Source: Formosa sp. L2A11
GTDB lineage: Bacteria; Bacteroidota; Bacteroidia; Flavobacteriales; Flavobacteriaceae
Assembly: GCF_009796865.1 (NCBI RefSeq)
Contig: NZ_CP047028.1
Coordinates: 2,480,001 to 2,544,000 of the forward strand
Direction of reading: 5' to 3'
Length of the DNA stretch: 64,000 nucleotides
Position 1 is the first letter of the stretch, and the number at the start of each line of letters is the position of its first letter. Shown one piece after another: positions 8,038 to 16,965 of the stretch. A program made the translations under genes and the position numbers. The notes below the pieces were generated by a model. That model was not told the DNA's origin. It was given only the letters and a program-made list of their open reading frames with translations, and ran no database searches.

Positions 8038-8868
8038 TTACACCTCTAATTCTGTTAAAATTTGTTTACTTAAAACATGTAAATGTTTAGGTAATAGATT
8101 TTCCTTTGGTAAAACAGCTAAATATCTATCGTTATTGGTGGTATATACTTGTTTAAAAATAGGATTGTAAAGGCCTATAGATGATATGATTTCTTGAGTA
8201 AATTCGTTATGATATACTAAATCGGTACTTCCTAAATGAAAAATTCCATATTTATTCCTGTTTATTAAATAATGAACTTGTTGTGTAATTTTAGAATCTG
8301 TAGTTACATTCATTATTAAATTAGGAAACAGCTCTATTTGTGTTTTTTCGTGTAAATGTTGTTTAATTTCTTTTATTCGGGGCGAATGTGCTCCAAAAAC
8401 CATTGGCAGTCTTAAAATAGCGATTTGTTGTTTAGGCAAACGCATGAGCATATTTTCAATTTTAATTTTGAAATGCCCATAAATACTGTGGCTTAATGTT
8501 TTGTCTAATTCGTAACTAGGAAACTGACTATAAGCATCGAAAACATTTGCCGAAGACATAAAAAAGAGTCTCGCGTTAGTGGCTAAAATATATTCTGCTA
8601 AATGATTGTGAGCAATAACTTGAGCAGAAAAGTCGCCACGTAAAGCCGAAATAATTATAGTTGGACGAATGGCTTCTAGAATTTCGAAAACATCGTCTTC
8701 TTCAACATTATACTGAAAAAAATGCTTGTTGTCTTCAAATTCACGTCGTGCAGTATTGAAGGTTCCAAACGTATTAAAATAGGAGCAAAGCTCTTTATAA
8801 ATAGCATTACCTATAAAGCCGCTTGCTCCTAAAATTAAGATTCTATGTTTACTTCTGCTCTCGCTCAT
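8038..8868 (-). CDS. NAD(P)-dependent sugar reductase/epimerase, extended SDR (RmlD-like)
   Basis: 276 residues. The N-terminal Rossmann motif GASGFIG is at 14-20, and the catalytic YxxxK is Tyr130-Lys134 in SIYGHFK, with an upstream Ser-rich MSSANVF strand at 104-110. This is the architecture of dTDP-4-dehydrorhamnose reductase and related nucleotide-sugar reductases. The rest of a rhamnose cluster (rmlABC) is absent here, so the substrate is unknown. It lies 33 bases downstream of gcvT on the same strand and could be cotranscribed with it. Confidence 0.75.
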   Translation of the reverse strand: MSESRSKHRILILGASGFIGNAIYKELCSYFNTFGTFNTARREFEDNKHFFQYNVEEDDVFEILEAIRPTIIISALRGDFSAQVIAHNHLAEYILATNARLFFMSSANVFDAYSQFPSYELDKTLSHSIYGHFKIKIENMLMRLPKQQIAILRLPMVFGAHSPRIKEIKQHLHEKTQIELFPNLIMNVTTDSKITQQVHYLINRNKYGIFHLGSTDLVYHNEFTQEIISSIGLYNPIFKQVYTTNNDRYLAVLPKENLLPKHLHVLSKQILTELEV

Positions 8869-8901
8869 TATATCTGATTCCTGAGAAGTTTTGTTCTCTT
8901 A

Positions 8902-9972
8902 TTATCCTTTGTAAAATGGTAATTTAACCACTGTTGCTGGAATTGCTTTTTTTCGAATTTGAATGTTTACTTTTCCATCTACGGCAGCAAATTCTTTTGG
9001 TACATAACCTAATCCTATTCCAATTCCTAAAGACGGAGACATGGTTCCAGAGGTTACAACTCCAATTTTATTTCCGTCAGCATCAACAATATCGTAACCG
9101 TGACGCGGAATACCACGTTCGTCTAAAGTAAAAGCAACTAATTTATTTTTTAAACCTGCTGTTTTTTGTGCTAATAAAGCTTCAGAATTTGTAAACTCTT
9201 TGGTAAATTTTGTAACCCAACCTAAACCAGCTTCTAGAGGCGATGTGGTATCGTCTATATCGTTTCCGTATAAGCAATAGCCCATTTCTAAACGCAAGGT
9301 GTCACGTGCAGCCAATCCGATTGGTTTTGCTCCAGCTTCTACAACTTTATCCCAAATTTGTTTCGCTTCTTCGTTTTTACAATAAATTTCGAATCCGCCG
9401 CTTCCTGTATATCCAGTTGCCGAAATGATTACATTATCAATACCTGCAAAATCACCTATTTCAAAACTATAAAATTTAATAGCAGAAAGATCATGACTTG
9501 TTAAAGGTTGCATGGCTTCAATAGCTTTAGGACCTTGTATGGCTAAAAGTGAGTAGCCTTCGCTTAAATCGCGCATGTCTGCACCTACATCGTTTTTAGA
9601 CGAAATCCAATTCCAATCCTTTTCAATATTACTAGCATTAACAACTAATAAATACGTTTCTTCTTTGATTTTGTAAATGATTAAATCATCTACAACACCA
9701 CCATTATCGTTAGGTAAATAACTGTATTGCGCTTTTCCAATAGTTAGTTTTGTAGCATCGTTACTACTTACTTTTTGAATAAGAGCTAAGGCATTTGGAC
9801 CTTCAATTAAGAATTCTCCCATATGACTTACATCAAACACACCAACAGATGTTCTAACTGTTTCGTGTTCTATATTTACACCATCGTACTGAACAGGCAT
9901 ATTGTAACCTGCAAAAGGAACCATTTTAGCACCAAGGTCTTCGTGAGTTGTTGTTAAAGCTGTATTTTTCAT
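8902..9972 (-). CDS. gcvT: glycine cleavage system T protein (aminomethyltransferase)
   Basis: 356 residues, full length. It transfers the methylene group from aminomethyl-lipoyl H protein to tetrahydrofolate and releases ammonia. Visible features are the N-terminal [31 protein letters not shown] near 44-54, [11 protein letters not shown] near 190, [15 protein letters not shown] near 225, and the C-terminal [17 protein letters not shown]. The other subunits (gcvH, gcvP) are not in the window. A promoter box lies at 9995-10002, 22 bases upstream. Confidence 0.95.
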   Translation of the reverse strand: MKNTALTTTHEDLGAKMVPFAGYNMPVQYDGVNIEHETVRTSVGVFDVSHMGEFLIEGPNALALIQKVSSNDATKLTIGKAQYSYLPNDNGGVVDDLIIYKIKEETYLLVVNASNIEKDWNWISSKNDVGADMRDLSEGYSLLAIQGPKAIEAMQPLTSHDLSAIKFYSFEIGDFAGIDNVIISATGYTGSGGFEIYCKNEEAKQIWDKVVEAGAKPIGLAARDTLRLEMGYCLYGNDIDDTTSPLEAGLGWVTKFTKEFTNSEALLAQKTAGLKNKLVAFTLDERGIPRHGYDIVDADGNKIGVVTSGTMSPSLGIGIGLGYVPKEFAAVDGKVNIQIRKKAIPATVVKLPFYKG

Positions 9973-9994
9973 CTAGTTTATATTGAATGTGGCG

Positions 9995-10002
9995 CAAAAA
10001 TA
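9995..10002 (-). promoter_or_regulatory. -7 promoter box (TATTTTTG) for gcvT
   Basis: Perfect TAnnTTTG on the minus strand, 22 bases upstream of the gcvT ATG. Confidence 0.6.
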
Positions 10003-10134
10003 GATAATTTATTCTGTTTAGAAGTAACAGGACTTTATAAAATAAGGTTAAATAGAAGCACTGTAAATTTTAGATTTATATGATGATAGTTTTGGATTTT
10101 AATATTTTAAATGAAATAATGATTATTAAAAACC

Positions 10135-10168
10135 AAAAAGGTCATAAATATTAATTTATGACCTTTTT
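10135..10168 (-). terminator. terminator of the thrABC operon
   Basis: Fifteen-base perfect stem (10135-10149 / 10154-10168; arms AAAAAGGTCATAAAT and its complement) with a 4-base ATTA loop, 26 bases after the thrC stop. Confidence 0.85.
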
Positions 10169-10194
10169 TTATATAATTCTTAACTTTACAGGTG

Positions 10195-11493
10195 TTAACG
10201 ATTAAGTAAATATGATTTTAAATCTTCGTATGTACTTGTCTTAATAGACTTCTTCTTTTTATCCATTACAGCTAAAACCTGAGACGGAAGCTCTATATTT
10301 TCTCTAATAACTTCGCCTACAACATCTAAAAATTTAGTTGGGTGTGCTGTTTCTAAACATACACAATGAACATCTGGATGTGTTTCAATATATTTTTTAG
10401 CTCCTAAATAACCTACAGCACCATGCGGATCTGCAACATAACTATAGTTGTTATAAATGTCTTTCATCGCTACTTTAGTTTCTTCGTCTGTAAAACTGTA
10501 AGACGATAGATTTTCTTTTAAAAGATTGAAATCGTTTTTATAGATTTCTTGAATTCTAACAAAGTTACTTGGGTTACCAACATCCATAGCGTTAGATATG
10601 GTTTGTACCGATGGTTTAACATCGTAATTTTCAGATTCTAGGTATCTTGTTACTACATTATTTTCGTTGTTAGAAGCGATATAATGTTTAATAGGTAAAC
10701 CTAATTGTTGCGCCATCATTCCGGCACAAATGTTTCCGAAGTTTCCGCTAGGAATAGAAAATACTAAATTATCGTATTTGTTATGAAGGGCTTTATAAGC
10801 AAACATAAAATAGAATAACTGAGGTAACCAACGTGCAACATTTATAGAGTTTGCAGAGGTTAACTTCATGTTATCGGTTAATTCTGTATCTAAAAAGGCT
10901 TGTTTTACCATATCCTGGCAATCATCAAACGTACCATCGACTTCTAAAGCAGTAATGTTCTTCTTTAATGTTGTTAATTGTTTTTCTTGTATATCGCTTA
11001 CTTTTCCGCTAGGGTAAAGAATAACAACTTTTACACCTTCTACACCTAAAAAACCATTTGCAACAGCACCTCCTGTATCTCCAGAAGTGGCTACTAAAAC
11101 AGTAACATCTTGTTTTTTATCTTTTTTAGAAAAATGACTTAAACAACGTGCCATAAAACGTGCACCTACATCTTTAAATGCCATGGTTGGACCATGAAAC
11201 AATTCTAAAAATGAAATGTTTTTATTTAGTTCTACAACCGGAAAATCGAAAGCTAAAGTGTCTTCAACAATTGTTTTTAAATCTGCTTCAGGAATTTCTG
11301 GAGACACAAATTGTTTAATCGCCTCGAAAGCTATTTCAGAATGAGATAAATTATCAATATTCTTGAAAAAGGATTCTGGTAAAGGCGTTATTGTTTCCGG
11401 GAAATATAACCCTCGGTCAGGAGCAAGTCCTCTAATTACAGCATCCTTGAACGTTGTATTTGGGGCTTTTTTGTTTAAACTAAAATAATTCAT
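10195..11493 (-). CDS. thrC: threonine synthase
   Basis: 432 residues. A PLP enzyme converting O-phosphohomoserine to threonine. The PLP Lys is Lys107 in FHGPTMAFKDVG, and the phosphate-binding ATSGDTGGAV segment follows near 134-143. N-terminal domain MNYFSLNKKAPNTTFKDAV is the class typical of E. coli-like threonine synthases. Last gene of thrA-thrB-thrC; the gap from thrB is 47 bases. A strong terminator follows. Expression is probably governed by the leader upstream of thrA. Confidence 0.96.
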   Translation of the reverse strand: MNYFSLNKKAPNTTFKDAVIRGLAPDRGLYFPETITPLPESFFKNIDNLSHSEIAFEAIKQFVSPEIPEADLKTIVEDTLAFDFPVVELNKNISFLELFHGPTMAFKDVGARFMARCLSHFSKKDKKQDVTVLVATSGDTGGAVANGFLGVEGVKVVILYPSGKVSDIQEKQLTTLKKNITALEVDGTFDDCQDMVKQAFLDTELTDNMKLTSANSINVARWLPQLFYFMFAYKALHNKYDNLVFSIPSGNFGNICAGMMAQQLGLPIKHYIASNNENNVVTRYLESENYDVKPSVQTISNAMDVGNPSNFVRIQEIYKNDFNLLKENLSSYSFTDEETKVAMKDIYNNYSYVADPHGAVGYLGAKKYIETHPDVHCVCLETAHPTKFLDVVGEVIRENIELPSQVLAVMDKKKKSIKTSTYEDLKSYLLNR

Positions 11494-11540
11494 AGCAGTT
11501 TGTTTTGGTTTTTGTCTAAGCTTTTTCTTTTTTATTTGTA

Positions 11541-12464
11541 TTACTTCAGGATTTTCATGCCTTCAGCATTAATTTTCGACACATACGTATCGAATTCTAT
11601 ATCACTTTCTGCATATACTTTTCTAATGGCTTGCTCTACTTTTTTGGCTGAATCGATACCCTCGCAAAGAGAGAAAATAGAAGGCCCTGATCCTGAAATA
11701 CCACAACCTAATGCACCTGCTGCTTTTGCTGCCGCTTTTACATCTTGGTATAATGGAATAAGTTTACTTCTGTGAGGCTCTACAATAGCATCGTGAAGTG
11801 AGCGTTCAATTAATCCGTAATTACTCGTATGCAATCCGTGAATTAGGCTCCCTACATTTGCCCATTGTGAAATAGCATCTTTTAAAGGTACTTCTTTAGG
11901 TAAAATAGCACGCGCTTCAGAGGTTTTAATTTCTATTTGCGGATGAATAATTGTTGCGTATAAATTATTTGGCGTTGGAATTTCTAGAATTTCTAACGGA
12001 GATACACTTTTAACAAGTGTAAAGCCTCCAAATAGGGCAGGAGCAATATTATCTGCATGTTCACTTTGGCTCGCTAAGGCTTCACCTTTCATAGCAAAGT
12101 AAGACAACTCGGTATTGTTATAAGGAGATCCTAATAAAACATTCATTCCGTAAACGCTACCAGCAGCACTCGCAGAACTACTACCAACACCACTTCCTGG
12201 TTTAATTTTTTTATAAATTTCTATTTCAAAACCAAAATCAGGTTTAGCAGCTTCGTACATAGCTAAAGCAGAAACTCCAGCAACATTCTTTTCTGCTTCA
12301 TAAGGTAAATCGTAACCTTCAATTTTAGTAATAAAAATACCTTTTTTGTCAGTTTTACGTATTACCATTTCATCACCAGCACTATCTAGGCAAAAACCTA
12401 AGACATCAAATCCGCAAGACACATTTGCAACAGTAGCAGGAGAAAATATTCTTATTTCGTTCAT
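11541..12464 (-). CDS. thrB: homoserine kinase
   Basis: 307 residues of the GHMP kinase family. The ATP-binding loop PGSGVGSSSASAAG is at 89-102, and the C-terminal GALGCGISGSGPSIFSL motif is also present. It phosphorylates homoserine with ATP to give O-phosphohomoserine for ThrC. It sits between thrA (63-base gap upstream) and thrC in the threonine operon. Length and motifs are normal. Confidence 0.96.
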   Translation of the reverse strand: MNEIRIFSPATVANVSCGFDVLGFCLDSAGDEMVIRKTDKKGIFITKIEGYDLPYEAEKNVAGVSALAMYEAAKPDFGFEIEIYKKIKPGSGVGSSSASAAGSVYGMNVLLGSPYNNTELSYFAMKGEALASQSEHADNIAPALFGGFTLVKSVSPLEILEIPTPNNLYATIIHPQIEIKTSEARAILPKEVPLKDAISQWANVGSLIHGLHTSNYGLIERSLHDAIVEPHRSKLIPLYQDVKAAAKAAGALGCGISGSGPSIFSLCEGIDSAKKVEQAIRKVYAESDIEFDTYVSKINAEGMKILK

Positions 12465-12527
12465 AAGTTCTAAAGCGACAACTTTAATAGGTTTTTAAGG
12501 TAAAAAAGTTGTCTTTATTAGTTTAAA

Positions 12528-14975
12528 TTAGTTGTTTCCTACACGTATAATATCTGCAAATAAACCAGAAGCAGTAACATCTGCACCAGCTCCAGCACCT
12601 TTAATAATCATAGGTTGTTCTGGGTAGCGTTGTGTGTAAAACATAACAATATTGTCTTTTCCTTCTAAATTATAGAATGGGTGTCCTTCAGGAATTTCTT
12701 TTAATCCAACTTTTGCTTTACCGTCGTTAAATTCGGCTACGTATTTTAACTGACTATTATTTGCTTTTGCTGAAGCATATAATGCTTGATAATGATCTTC
12801 GTCTGCGATTAAAGTGTCGTAAAAATCTGGAACAGTATCACTCTTAATTCCAGAAGCAGATAAGAATGGTGTGTTGTGTATGTCTTCTAAATCCATTTCA
12901 GTACCGCTTTCTCTGGCAAGAATTAAGATTTTTCTAGCAACATCTACACCACTTAAATCAATTCTAGGATCTGGTTCTGTGTAGCCTTCTGCAGCAGCTT
13001 GTTTAACTACATCGTAAAACTTAGTAGTATCGTTAAAATTATTAAAAACAAAGTTTAAACTTCCTGATAATACCGCTTGTATAGAAGTTACTTTATCTCC
13101 AGAAGCAATTAAATTGTTTAAAGTATCAATTACCGGTAAACCAGCACCTACATTGGTTTCAAATAAATAAGGCGCGTTGTATTTAAACGATAATTGTTTT
13201 AATTCTTTATATTTTTCTAATTTACTAGAACATGCAATTTTGTTACACGCTACAACAGCAATACTCTGCTTTAAATACTTTGCATATAAATCTGCAACGT
13301 CTTTATTAGCTGTAACATCTACAAAAATACTGTTACGTAAATTTAATTTTTTAACAGACTCGTAAAAACCTTCTAAAGTAGCATCTTCACCATTAGTTTC
13401 TAACTGTTCTTTCCAGTTTTTTAATGATAAACCTTCTGTATCAAAAAGCATTTTTCTTGAATTAGATAGACCAGCAACACGAAGATTGATTTTTAGATTT
13501 TCTTTTAAGTATTTACGTTGTTGTTTAATTTGTTCAACCAAACGCTCACCAACATTACCAACACCTGTAATAAATACATTTAGTTGTTTAATGTTACCTT
13601 CAAAAAAGACTTCGTGTAAAATATTCAACGCTTTTTTCACATCTTTTTGAGAGATGATTGCTGAAATATTACGTTCTGAAGCACCTTGAGCAATGGCACG
13701 AATATTAATATTGTTTTTACCTAAAGCACTAAACATTTTACCGCTAATACCTTGGTGACTCTTCATACTATCACCAATAAGAGCGATAATAGAGAGGTCG
13801 TGTTCTACAAGAATAGGATCTATTTTCTTTAAAGAAATTTCATTTTCAAATTCTGTATCAATAGCAGCTTTTGCAGAAACAGCATCTTTTTCGTCTATAC
13901 CAAAACAAATAGAGTGTTCTGAAGAGGCTTGTGTAATTAAAATTACATTTATTTTTTCTTGAGATAAGGTTTGGAATAAACGTCTAGAAAACCCAGGGAT
14001 TCCAACCATTCCATTTCCTTGTAATGTTAATAAAGCAACATCACTAATGTTACTAATTCCTTTTGCTGTATTGTGTATGTTACTACTATCTTTAGAGATA
14101 ATGGTTCCGACAGCATCCGGATCTAAAGTGTTTTTTATATGTATAGGAATTTGTAAACTTAATACCGGTTGCACTGTTGGCGGATATAATACTTTTGCAC
14201 CAAAGTGAGATAATTCCATAGCTTCCTGATACGATAATTTGTTTATAGGAAGTGCTTGTTTTACTAATTTAGGATTTGCAGTGTACATACCGCTAACATC
14301 TGTCCATATTTCTAATTGATCGACTTCTAAAGCAGCAGCTACAATTGCCGCAGTAAAATCAGATCCGCCACGTCCTAAGGTTGTGATTTCTCCAGTAACC
14401 GATTTAGAAATAAATCCTGGAAGTATAGTAATATCGAAAGTACTTGTTTTAAAATACTCTTGAATATTTGCGTTTGTAATGCCGTAATTTACTTCTGCTT
14501 TAGTAAAGTTAGAATTTGTAGTAACTAATTCTTGACTGTTTTTACGTTCTGCATTGGCACCTTTACTTTTTAACGTTTCACCAATAATGTAAGACGATAA
14601 TAACTCTCCATAACTTACTAGTTTATCAGACGTTTTAGGAGATAATTCGTTAATTAAATAAATACCATCTAAAAGGTTTTTTAAAGAGTCTAGTTTGGTT
14701 TCTACATATTGTATTACAGCCTCATTATTAGTAGGGATTAATTCCTTAATAATGTTTAAATGAATGTTTTTTATGTTTGTAAAAGCATTTTTGTAAGTAC
14801 TGTTTTTAGACTGTGCTAATTGACCAGCATCTAGTAATTTGTCTGTAACTCCACCTACTGCAGAAACTACACATATAACTTTGTCTGTTTGAGCATATTT
14901 GGTTAAGATGGATACAACGTTAGTTATGTTTTTTGAGGACCCTACAGATGTTCCTCCGAATTTTAATACTTTCAT
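12528..14975 (-). CDS. thrA: bifunctional aspartokinase I/homoserine dehydrogenase I
   Basis: 815 residues. The aspartokinase domain (about 1-290) begins with VLKFGGTSVGSSKNI. A regulatory ACT-domain region (about 310-450) carries LTLQGNGMVGIPG and IRAIAQGASERNIS. The homoserine dehydrogenase domain (about 465-815) starts with the NAD-binding FITGVGNVGERLV. It catalyses the first and third steps from aspartate to threonine. First structural gene of the operon; the start lies 93 bases after a Thr/Ile-rich leader peptide with hairpins. Feedback inhibition by threonine is known for this family and expected here. Confidence 0.97.
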   Translation of the reverse strand: MKVLKFGGTSVGSSKNITNVVSILTKYAQTDKVICVVSAVGGVTDKLLDAGQLAQSKNSTYKNAFTNIKNIHLNIIKELIPTNNEAVIQYVETKLDSLKNLLDGIYLINELSPKTSDKLVSYGELLSSYIIGETLKSKGANAERKNSQELVTTNSNFTKAEVNYGITNANIQEYFKTSTFDITILPGFISKSVTGEITTLGRGGSDFTAAIVAAALEVDQLEIWTDVSGMYTANPKLVKQALPINKLSYQEAMELSHFGAKVLYPPTVQPVLSLQIPIHIKNTLDPDAVGTIISKDSSNIHNTAKGISNISDVALLTLQGNGMVGIPGFSRRLFQTLSQEKINVILITQASSEHSICFGIDEKDAVSAKAAIDTEFENEISLKKIDPILVEHDLSIIALIGDSMKSHQGISGKMFSALGKNNINIRAIAQGASERNISAIISQKDVKKALNILHEVFFEGNIKQLNVFITGVGNVGERLVEQIKQQRKYLKENLKINLRVAGLSNSRKMLFDTEGLSLKNWKEQLETNGEDATLEGFYESVKKLNLRNSIFVDVTANKDVADLYAKYLKQSIAVVACNKIACSSKLEKYKELKQLSFKYNAPYLFETNVGAGLPVIDTLNNLIASGDKVTSIQAVLSGSLNFVFNNFNDTTKFYDVVKQAAAEGYTEPDPRIDLSGVDVARKILILARESGTEMDLEDIHNTPFLSASGIKSDTVPDFYDTLIADEDHYQALYASAKANNSQLKYVAEFNDGKAKVGLKEIPEGHPFYNLEGKDNIVMFYTQRYPEQPMIIKGAGAGADVTASGLFADIIRVGNN

Positions 14976-15022
14976 TTTAAAGTAGATTGTATAAATTTAA
15001 ATAGCTTATTGTTTTGTTGATA

Positions 15023-15044
15023 TTGTAACATCATAATATTACAA
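15023..15044 (-). promoter_or_regulatory. hairpin between thr leader peptide and thrA
   Basis: Six-base inverted repeat TTGTAA (15023-15028) / TTACAA (15039-15044) with a 10-base loop, in the leader RNA between the leader stop codon and the thrA start. It may be one arm of alternative structures, but I could not fold the RNA. Confidence 0.35.
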
Positions 15045-15068
15045 ATTCTGTGGACGGAAGATATATAA

Positions 15069-15179
15069 TTAATTACCCCAAGGGGTAATACTGTTTGTAA
15101 TTGAAGTAATAATAATAGCAATGCTACCAACGATTGTTGGTCTAGAAATAAAACGAGTTGTGTATTCTGTGTTTTGCAT
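15069..15179 (-). CDS. thrL: thr operon leader peptide (36 aa, Thr/Ile-rich)
   Basis: On the minus strand, an ATG at 15179 opens 36 codons ending with TAA at 15069-15071. The product starts MQNTEYTTRFISRPTIVG and ends ITSITNSITPWGN. It contains seven Thr (positions 4, 7, 8, 15, 25, 28, 32) and eight Ile (11, 16, 20, 22, 23, 24, 27, 31), the two amino acids derived from this pathway. A perfect promoter box lies 20 bases upstream, and hairpins lie within and after the ORF. This is the arrangement of ribosome-mediated attenuation. The sequence does not resemble E. coli ThrL beyond composition; the regulatory role is inference. Confidence 0.75.
   Translation of the reverse strand: MQNTEYTTRFISRPTIVGSIAIIITSITNSITPWGN
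15072..15089 (-). promoter_or_regulatory. attenuator-like hairpin at the end of the thr leader peptide
   Basis: Arms ATTACCCC (15072-15079) and GGGGTAAT (15082-15089) form an eight-base inverted repeat, best drawn as a seven-base stem capped by a CUUG tetraloop. It covers the last six codons of the leader peptide, so a translating ribosome would melt it. No long U run follows, so a transcription terminator of the classical type is not evident. Confidence 0.55.
15126..15141 (-). promoter_or_regulatory. hairpin inside the thr leader peptide ORF
   Basis: Six-base inverted repeat ACCAAC / GTTGGT with a 4-base loop, covering leader codons 14-18 just upstream of the Ile-rich run. It is a candidate pause or competing structure of the attenuator. 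Confidence 0.4.
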
Positions 15180-15198
15180 TTTTTACTACTAAGCTTCT

Positions 15199-15206
15199 CA
15201 AATGTA
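15199..15206 (-). promoter_or_regulatory. -7 promoter box (TACATTTG) of the thr operon
   Basis: Perfect TAnnTTTG on the minus strand. It sits 20 bases upstream of the leader peptide ATG, placing the transcript start close to 15193. Confidence 0.6.
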
Positions 15207-15341
15207 TTACTTTTACTCTTATAAAAAAATGTATGATACGTTTTTACAGATTATTTACTGTTATGGATAAATCGTTTATTTAAAACCAATTTAAATCTAT
15301 TTAACTGAATAATCTCTAATGAATTTTTTAAAAAAATAACC

Positions 15342-16889
15342 ATGAAAATTTTTTCTAAAGAACAAATCTATGAAGGAGATAGATTAACTATAAAAAAACA
15401 AAATATAAGCTCTACCGATTTAATGGAACGTGCTGGTATAAGTTTGTTTAATTGGTTGAATTTACGCTTACAAGGAGCGCCTGTTCCCGTTTTAGTCTTT
15501 TGTGGTATAGGAAATAATGGAGGAGATGGTTTAGTGTTAGCACGGCATTTAGTTGCTCATGGATATAATGTAAAAACATTTATTGTAGATTTTAGTGATA
15601 AACGTTCTCCAGATTTTTTACAAAATTACGAACGCTTAAAAGAAACCACTACAGATTGGCCAGAGAGTATACATGCTGTAGATGATTTTCCTGAGATTAC
15701 AAATAAAGATATTATTATAGATGCTGTTTTTGGTGTGGGGTTAAATAGACCAATATCAGACTGGGTAGTTGCTCTGTTTAAGCATTTTAAAACGGCTAAT
15801 GCGTTAACTATTTCTGTAGATATTCCATCTGGATTATTTACAGATAGCATACCAAAGCATGAAGATCAGGTTGTGAAATCTAATTTTATTCTGAGCTTCC
15901 AGACGCCTAAATTGGTGTTTTTCTTGCCAGAAACTTCAAAATATATAGAACAGTGGGAAGCGTTGAATATTGATATAGATGCAGAGTATTTACAAAATAC
16001 AGAAACAGAAGCTGAAATTCTAGGAAAGTTTGATGTGTTGCCTATGTATAAACAACGCGATAAATTTTCTCATAAAGGCACCTTTGGTCATAGTTTAATT
16101 ATTGGCGGAAGTTATGGTAAAATAGGAGCAGTGCAATTGGCATGTCGATCTGCTTTGGTTGCAGGAGCGGGTTTGGTCACTGCATTTGTACCTAAATGTG
16201 GTTATATCCCTTTGCAAACCGCATTTCCAGAAGCAATGGTAATTACAGATGCGCATAAAAAAGTAATTACCAATATAGAATTTACAATTAAGCCAACGGT
16301 TGTTGGTTTAGGCGTAGGTATAGGGATTGATAAAAAAACGATACATGCTTTTGAAACGTTTTTAAAAACGAACACGATACCGTTAGTTATAGATGCCGAT
16401 GGATTAAATATGCTGTCTGAAAATAAAGATTTATTGAAGTATTTAAAAGCAGATTCTATTTTAACGCCACACCCCAAAGAGTTAAAACGATTAATAGGTG
16501 CTTGGGAAGACGATTTTGATAAGCTACAGAAAACAAAAGCATTTGCTAAAAAGTATAATGTTTTAGTGCTTATAAAAGGTGCTAATTCTATAGCGGTATA
16601 TAAAGATAAGCTTTATGTGAATTCTACAGGGAATCCAGGATTAGCTACTGGCGGAACAGGAGATGTGTTAACAGGAATTATAACAGGATTAGTATCTCAA
16701 GGATATGCTACACTAGAGGCTGCTTGTTTTGGAATGTATTTACATGGAAAATCTGCAGATATTGCTGTAGAAACGAAAGGGTATCAAAGTTTAATAGCAT
16801 CGGATGTGATTTCGTATTTACCACAAGCCTATTTAGATTTGTTTGAACAGCCTGAAATGCCATTAGAAACACCTGCCCAGAAAGCTTAA
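15342..16889 (+). CDS. nnr: bifunctional NAD(P)H-hydrate epimerase / ADP-dependent NAD(P)H-hydrate dehydratase
   Basis: 515 residues. The N-terminal YjeF_N epimerase domain (about 1-215) contains GNNGGDGLVLARHL at 57-70, and the C-terminal ribokinase-like dehydratase domain (about 230-500) contains NPGLATGGTGDVLTG near 435-450. Together they repair the damaged hydrated cofactors NADHX and NADPHX. The fused two-domain form is the common bacterial arrangement. It stands alone on the plus strand, diverging from the thr leader. No clear -7 box is seen upstream. It shares a bidirectional terminator with fumC. Confidence 0.95.
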   Translation: MKIFSKEQIYEGDRLTIKKQNISSTDLMERAGISLFNWLNLRLQGAPVPVLVFCGIGNNGGDGLVLARHLVAHGYNVKTFIVDFSDKRSPDFLQNYERLKETTTDWPESIHAVDDFPEITNKDIIIDAVFGVGLNRPISDWVVALFKHFKTANALTISVDIPSGLFTDSIPKHEDQVVKSNFILSFQTPKLVFFLPETSKYIEQWEALNIDIDAEYLQNTETEAEILGKFDVLPMYKQRDKFSHKGTFGHSLIIGGSYGKIGAVQLACRSALVAGAGLVTAFVPKCGYIPLQTAFPEAMVITDAHKKVITNIEFTIKPTVVGLGVGIGIDKKTIHAFETFLKTNTIPLVIDADGLNMLSENKDLLKYLKADSILTPHPKELKRLIGAWEDDFDKLQKTKAFAKKYNVLVLIKGANSIAVYKDKLYVNSTGNPGLATGGTGDVLTGIITGLVSQGYATLEAACFGMYLHGKSADIAVETKGYQSLIASDVISYLPQAYLDLFEQPEMPLETPAQKA

Positions 16890-16910
16890 TAGTGTTTTTG
16901 TAGAAAAAAT

Positions 16911-16946
16911 AAAAATCCCTTGAAGTTTAAATTTCAAGGGATTTTT
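16911..16946. terminator. bidirectional terminator between nnr and fumC
   Basis: Fourteen-base perfect stem (16911-16924 / 16933-16946), arms AAAAATCCCTTGAA and complement, with an 8-base loop and A/T runs on both flanks, between convergent genes. Confidence 0.85.
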
Positions 16947-16965
16947 AATATGATTTATAAAGGGA

